The position numbers were made by a program, and so were the translations under genes. Source: Candidatus Microthrix subdominans (GTDB lineage: Bacteria > Actinomycetota > Acidimicrobiia > Acidimicrobiales > Microtrichaceae). Taken from it: a stretch of 64,000 nucleotides of DNA. The notes under the pieces are model-generated. The model ran no database searches. It was not told the DNA's origin and saw only the letters and a list, made by a program, of their open reading frames with translations. This document shows positions 60,215 to 64,000 of this stretch, piece by piece (the stretch's first letter is position 1; each line of letters starts with the position of its first letter). The DNA lies in NCBI GenBank assembly GCA_016719385.1, contig JADJZA010000001.1, positions 620,001 to 684,000 on the forward strand, given 5' to 3'.

Positions 60215-61149
60215 CCGACACCGAGCCGCCCAACGCTGGGCCGTCCGACGCTGGGCCGGCGGGGCCGACCATGTCCCTCGCCGAGCTCCGGGCGGAGACC
60301 CAGGCCCGCTTGGCCTCGGCCGGCCTCGACAACGCCCGGGTCGAGGCGGTGTGGCTGCTCGAGGAGGCGACCGGGCTTGATCCGGCCGAGCAGGCGCTGG
60401 AGGCGGTCCGTCCGGTCACGGTCGGTCAGGTCGGTCGTCTGGATGCGATGGTCGCCCGCCGCGTGGGTGGCGAACCGCTGCAGTACGTGCTGGGGCGTTG
60501 GGCCTTCCGCAAGCTCGACCTGGCGACCGACGCCCGGGCGCTGATCCCTCGACCGGAGACCGAAGCGGTGGTCGAGGTGGCGCTGGGTGAGCTGGACCGT
60601 GCGATCGACGCGGGACGCCGCACCCCGCTCGCCGTCGACCTGGGCACGGGGACCGGCGCGATTGCGCTGTCGCTGGTCGCTGAGCGGTCGCGCGTGCAGG
60701 TGATCGCCACCGAGCGCTCGAGCGACGCCATGGCCCTGGCGCGGGCCAACCTGGCCGGGCTGGGGGCGGGGGCCGAGCGGGTGCGGCTGGCGGAGGGGTC
60801 GTGGTGGGAGGCGCTCGATCCGACGCTCGAGGGCTCGGTCGACCTGGTCGTGTCCAACCCGCCCTACGTGCCCGACGACGCGCCCCTGCCACCGACGGTT
60901 GCGGACTGGGAGCCGACAGCGGCACTGCGCGCCGGGACGGACGGGTTGGACGACCTGCGGGTGATCATCGCCGGTGCGGCGCGCTGGCTGCGCCCGGGCG
61001 GCGCGCTCGTCGTCGAGATCGGCGACGACCAGGGTGTTGCAGCCGCCGCGCTGGCGCAGGAGGTGGGCCTGGGCGACGTGGCCGTCCACCCCGATCTCGC
61101 CGGGCGTGACCGCACCCTGGCCGCCCGCCGGGCGATGTCGACCACATGA
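60211..61149 (+). CDS. prmC: release factor glutamine methyltransferase
   Basis: The 312-residue enzyme methylates the Gln of the release-factor GGQ motif. The N-terminal helical domain is followed by EPLQYVLGRWAFRKLDLAT, ALIPRPETE, the SAM-binding VDLGTGTGAIALSL and the active-site VSNPPYVPDD (NPPY). The GTG start overlaps the prfA stop by 4 bases, and its own stop overlaps the start of sua5 by 4 bases, so the three genes are co-translated. Confidence 0.95.
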   Translation: MTDTEPPNAGPSDAGPAGPTMSLAELRAETQARLASAGLDNARVEAVWLLEEATGLDPAEQALEAVRPVTVGQVGRLDAMVARRVGGEPLQYVLGRWAFRKLDLATDARALIPRPETEAVVEVALGELDRAIDAGRRTPLAVDLGTGTGAIALSLVAERSRVQVIATERSSDAMALARANLAGLGAGAERVRLAEGSWWEALDPTLEGSVDLVVSNPPYVPDDAPLPPTVADWEPTAALRAGTDGLDDLRVIIAGAARWLRPGGALVVEIGDDQGVAAAALAQEVGLGDVAVHPDLAGRDRTLAARRAMSTT

Positions 61150-61844
61150 GCGTGGTGGCCCGGGTGATCAGCGTGGTCGCCGATCCGTCGGGTGGCGACG
61201 ATATCGATCTCGAGGCGGCGGTGGCGCTCGTCGCCGAGGTGCTCGTCGCCGGCGGAACGGTGCTGATCCCGACCGACACGGTGTACGGGCTGGCGGTGCT
61301 CGCCTCCGGCATCGGCGGCGTCGAGGCGCTGTCCCGCATCAAGGGGCGGGACCCCGACAAGCCGGTGGCGGTGCTCGTCGCCTCCCCGGCCCAGGGGCTG
61401 GAGCTGTTCGACCGGCCCGGCGAGGCGTTGACCCGCCTGGCGTCGGCCTTGTGGCCCGGGCCGCTCACCCTGGTGGCGCCCGCAGCCACCGGCGCTCCGG
61501 CGCCGGTGGTGAGCGCCTCGGGCACGATCGGTGTCCGGTGCCCGGATCACGAGCTGGTGCGCCGTGTGGCCGAGGCGGTGGGCCCGCTGGCGGTCACGTC
61601 GGCAAACCCGGCCGGCGGGGAGCCGCTGGTGCGCCTCGGGCCCCTGTCGGCGCTGATCGAGGCGTGGGCTGCGCTGAGCGAGGCGTCGCTGGTCGTTGAC
61701 GGGGGGCCGCTTCCCGGCACGGCCTCGACGGTGGTCGAGGTGCCGGCGGCGGCCGGTGGCTGGTCGCATGGGTTGCGCGTGCTGCGCAACGGCCCGATCA
61801 GTGCTGCGGCAATCGGTGACCTGTGGCGGGGAAGCGTGAAGTAG
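61146..61844 (+). CDS. sua5: L-threonylcarbamoyladenylate synthase (Sua5/TsaC family)
   Basis: The enzyme makes threonylcarbamoyl-AMP for the t6A37 tRNA modification. The 232-residue product has VLIPTDTVYGLAV with the ATP/threonine-binding start, IKGRDPDKPVAVL, WPGPLTLVAPA and VTSANPAGGEPLV. There is no C-terminal Sua5 domain, so it is of the short type. It overlaps prmC by 4 bases and is the last of the prfA-prmC-sua5 run. Confidence 0.94.
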   Translation: MSVVARVISVVADPSGGDDIDLEAAVALVAEVLVAGGTVLIPTDTVYGLAVLASGIGGVEALSRIKGRDPDKPVAVLVASPAQGLELFDRPGEALTRLASALWPGPLTLVAPAATGAPAPVVSASGTIGVRCPDHELVRRVAEAVGPLAVTSANPAGGEPLVRLGPLSALIEAWAALSEASLVVDGGPLPGTASTVVEVPAAAGGWSHGLRVLRNGPISAAAIGDLWRGSVK

Positions 61845-61871
61845 CCTCCAGGCTGATTCCGGGAGGGGAAC

Positions 61872-62294
61872 ATGAGTTTTTGGAAGAAGCCCGCCGAAAG
61901 CGCCGACTACCTGTCGAGCGTCGCGTTCTTTGAAGGGTTCACCTCCGATGAGCTGGCGAGGGTGGCCAGCCTGTCCGGCGAGCTCACCGTCGGGTCGGGT
62001 GCGGTCGTCATCGATCAGGGCGATACCGGCGTCGACTGCTACGTGATCGTCGAGGGGACGGCGTCGGTGCGGGTACGCGACGAGGAGGTTGCCGTGCTGT
62101 CCGCCGGCGACATGGTGGGGGAGATGGCGCTGATCGATCACCGTCCTCGCACGGCGTCGGTCGTCGCCACCAGCGACATGCGTTTGCTGCGGTTCAACTC
62201 CCGGCAGTTTCGACAGCTGCTGACCGAGATGCCCAAGGCCGAGGAGCGCGTGATGATGACGCTGACCGAGCGTCTTCGCACCGACGACGGGTAA
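61872..62294 (+). CDS. cyclic nucleotide-binding domain protein
   Basis: The 140-residue product is a single cNMP-binding beta-roll: FFEGFTSDELARVASLSGELTVGSGAVVIDQGDTGVDCYVIVEGTA, with GDMVGEMALIDHRPRTASVVA as the phosphate-binding cassette and a C-terminal helix. It has no HTH or kinase domain, so it may act as a regulatory partner. A GGGAGGGGA ribosome binding site lies close to the ATG at 61872. Ligand and partner unknown. Confidence 0.88.
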   Translation: MSFWKKPAESADYLSSVAFFEGFTSDELARVASLSGELTVGSGAVVIDQGDTGVDCYVIVEGTASVRVRDEEVAVLSAGDMVGEMALIDHRPRTASVVATSDMRLLRFNSRQFRQLLTEMPKAEERVMMTLTERLRTDDG

Positions 62295-62321
62295 GAGCGC
62301 CACGAGGCGTTAGTTGAGGGA

Positions 62322-62351
62322 TTGACCGAAAGCCTCAAATTTGTCTAGTAT
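62322..62351 (+). promoter_or_regulatory. sigma-70-like promoter of the PF10118 gene (leaderless)
   Basis: TTGACC (62322-62327), an 18-base spacer and TAGTAT (62346-62351) precede the ATG at 62358 by 6 bases. The transcript would begin at or just beside the start codon. The region is clearly AT-richer than its neighbours and is the best promoter in the window. Confidence 0.6.
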
Positions 62352-62357
62352 GGGGGT

Positions 62358-63257
62358 ATGTCCTCCACCCGTGCAGCCAACACCCATGGACTAGGCCGGT
62401 CGAGCGCGGAACCCCGGCGGGTGCCCACCCGGCGCGTCTCCTTCGACGAGGCACTCCAGGAGGTTCCCCGCTACTTCGCCCAGGACGGCGACCTGATCTC
62501 GGGGCACCTCATCGCCGCACTGTCGTCGGTGTTTCCCGAGGGCGAGGACTTCTTCGTCCGTTCGGTGCGCGACGTCCGCTCCCAGCTGGAGGATCCCGAA
62601 CTCAAGCGTCAGGTGGCCGGCTTCATCGGTCAGGAATCGATCCACGGGCGCGAGCACCGGGCGTTCAACGAACGCCTGGCCGAGCTGGGCTACCCGACCC
62701 GGATCTTCGACCGCATCACCAAGCGCGGGCTCGCCACCCGCTACAAGGTGGCCTCGGCCAAGTCGAACCTGGCGGGCACCGCTGCGCTGGAGCACTTCAC
62801 CGCAACGCTCGCCGAGCATGTGTTGACCTGTGAGGAGACCCGCCAACAGATGGGTCACCCGGTGGTGCGCGAGCTGTTCGAATGGCATGCGTTGGAGGAG
62901 TCCGAGCACAAGGCGGTGGCCTTCGACGTCTATCGGGCGGTCGGCGGCACCGAACGCATGCGCATCTGGACGATGAAGGCCGCCAGGTTCAGCTTCGTTC
63001 TGTTCATGGGGCTCGCCGTGCTCGGCTCGGTGGCGGGCGACAAACGCACCTACCGGCCCGGTGAGCTGCGGGCCAGTTGGAAGCGGGTGAGGTCCTCGCC
63101 CATCCTCAACCGGGCGCTGTGGGACCAACTGCGGGAGTACGACCGGCGCGGGTTCCACCCGAACGACCGTGACACCGACAAGTTGGTCGAGCGGTGGCGC
63201 ATCGAGCTTTTCGGCGACGAGGGCAGCCTCAACTCCAAGCTGGCCGGAGCCGCCTGA
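62358..63257 (+). CDS. PF10118-type predicted metal-dependent hydrolase
   Basis: The 299-residue protein has the His/Glu-rich four-helix layout of this family: ALSSVFPEGEDFFVRSVRDV, GQESIHGREHRAFN, LEHFTATLAEHVL and FEWHALEESEHKAVAFDVY, which together provide Glu/His ligands resembling a di-iron or zinc site. Activity is unproven. The start follows a strong leaderless-type promoter, with no ribosome binding site. The last 60 residues are polar. Confidence 0.85.
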   Translation: MSSTRAANTHGLGRSSAEPRRVPTRRVSFDEALQEVPRYFAQDGDLISGHLIAALSSVFPEGEDFFVRSVRDVRSQLEDPELKRQVAGFIGQESIHGREHRAFNERLAELGYPTRIFDRITKRGLATRYKVASAKSNLAGTAALEHFTATLAEHVLTCEETRQQMGHPVVRELFEWHALEESEHKAVAFDVYRAVGGTERMRIWTMKAARFSFVLFMGLAVLGSVAGDKRTYRPGELRASWKRVRSSPILNRALWDQLREYDRRGFHPNDRDTDKLVERWRIELFGDEGSLNSKLAGAA

Positions 63258-63328
63258 GCGCTGCATCAAGGTTTCGGGCGTGTCCCAGCGGGTACGAGCC
63301 CCCGACACCCCACCCACACGGAGGACAC

Positions 63329-63958
63329 ATGTTCCAGCGCACCCCTGACAACGATCGCCCAACCCGGTCCCGCTCCCGTCGCATGGCAGCGGGGGCCTCG
63401 CTGGTGGCGGTCGTCGCTCTGCTGGGTGCGTCGTGCGGCAACGCCTCCGACGAGAAGGCCGATACCGACAACACCGAATCGACCACCAGGGCCTCGGGTG
63501 TCGACGGATTCGAGTTCACCTCGCCCGACGGCGACTACGCAGTGACGTTCCCCTCCGAGCCGACCGCCCAGCCCACCCCCGTTCAGCTTCCGGGCGGTCA
63601 GACGATCGAGGTGCCGCTGCAGGTCGCCTCCGCTGCAACCAGCGAGTACACCGCTGCAGCGATCACCTACCCCGCTGACGCGCCGGTGAACGACGACGCC
63701 GATCAGGTACTCGACGGTGCGGTCGACGGTGCGGTCGCCAACGTGCAGGGCGCCGAACTCGGCGAGAGCGAGGACATCGAGGTCGACGGCCGGCCGGGCC
63801 GCCGCTTCGACTTCTCGATCACCCAGGGCGGGGCCGAGGGGCGTGGGGAAGCCATCTTTGTCGTCGACGGCCAGGTGTTGTACCAGGCGATCGCCGTCGG
63901 CGAGGTCGACGACGCCGACGCCCATGCCGACTTCCTCGACTCGTTCGAGATCCTCTGA
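63329..63958 (+). CDS. secreted lipoprotein of unknown function
   Basis: The 209-residue product has a basic start, a hydrophobic signal (ASLVAVVALLGASCG, lipobox LGASC) and a Thr/Asp-rich linker. A compact beta-rich domain with EFTSPDGDYAVTFPSEPTAQ follows, then VDGRPGRRFDFSITQGGAEG, VDGQVLYQAIAVGE and a terminal ADFLDSFEIL. This last block is reminiscent of conserved actinobacterial lipoproteins of unknown role. GGAGGA lies about 4 bases before the ATG at 63329. The gene ends 42 bases before the end of the window. Confidence 0.75.
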   Translation: MFQRTPDNDRPTRSRSRRMAAGASLVAVVALLGASCGNASDEKADTDNTESTTRASGVDGFEFTSPDGDYAVTFPSEPTAQPTPVQLPGGQTIEVPLQVASAATSEYTAAAITYPADAPVNDDADQVLDGAVDGAVANVQGAELGESEDIEVDGRPGRRFDFSITQGGAEGRGEAIFVVDGQVLYQAIAVGEVDDADAHADFLDSFEIL

Positions 63959-64000
63959 CGCGCCCCGCTCAGGAGGCGAGGCGCAGCCGCCCATCATCGA

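Overview
The window is high-GC DNA from an actinobacterium. GTG starts and 4-base start/stop overlaps are frequent, the tRNAs lack an encoded CCA, and two classical actinobacterial blocks are present (eno-ftsB...DUF501-ppx and lysA-hom-thrC...rho-rpmE-prfA-prmC-sua5). F420-type oxidoreductase, BTAD, DUF4235, DUF501, DUF2510 and 13E12/HNH families also fit. The deviations (long-type thrC, an apgM-like gene in place of thrB, long-type ino1, Cys-free L31) suggest a deep-branching actinobacterium, possibly class Acidimicrobiia (Microthrix-like). That placement is an inference and was not tested.

Layout. 0-12 kb holds dispersed metabolic genes: alpha/beta hydrolase, aldehyde dehydrogenase, meso-DAP dehydrogenase, thioesterase, a LysR gene divergent from inositol-3-phosphate synthase, a very large GMC oxidoreductase/hydrolase fusion, and a HhH-GPD protein. 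12-16 kb holds a BTAD/ATPase regulator. 16-26.6 kb is the eno-ftsB-DUF501-ppx block, interrupted by about 7 kb of oligopeptide-type ABC transporter genes: two intact binding proteins, a wrecked third copy between them, and two permeases but no ATPase. The wrecked copy ends in two long poly-G runs flanking error-rich copies of the same 3' sequence, which looks like an assembly defect. 26.6-30.8 kb is a lipid-related minus-strand cluster (enoyl-CoA hydratase, GalE2-like epimerase, acyltransferase) plus a lipoprotein. 31-35.5 kb holds tRNA-Leu, a 45-residue lysine-rich protein, a scar of a uvrA-like gene, an acyl-CoA ligase/methyltransferase fusion, a CGNR regulator and a divergent PQ-loop membrane protein. 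35.5-49.5 kb holds a DNA methyltransferase and a TrmH methylase (both frameshifted), panD, an LLM oxidoreductase, an aminotransferase, a membrane-anchored zinc-protease-like protein, a DUF222-HNH gene, RlmI-like and SDR genes, and tRNA-Arg. 49.6-62 kb is the lysine/threonine-rho-translation block. 62-64 kb holds a PF10118 protein and a lipoprotein.

How the genes work together. Ddh (2.9 kb) and LysA (49.7 kb) make and use meso-diaminopimelate. Hom, an apgM-like candidate homoserine kinase and ThrC would complete threonine synthesis in one operon-like run. prfA and prmC pair a release factor with its methylase, and sua5 supplies threonylcarbamoyl-AMP for tRNA. Several genes begin 6-9 bases after a TANNNT box, which suggests widespread leaderless transcription. 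The observations most worth a second look are the Rho protein lacking the Walker-A lysine, the SBP array and its damaged centre, the two domain fusions, the uvrA scar, and two frameshifts that share the same GGCCC context.
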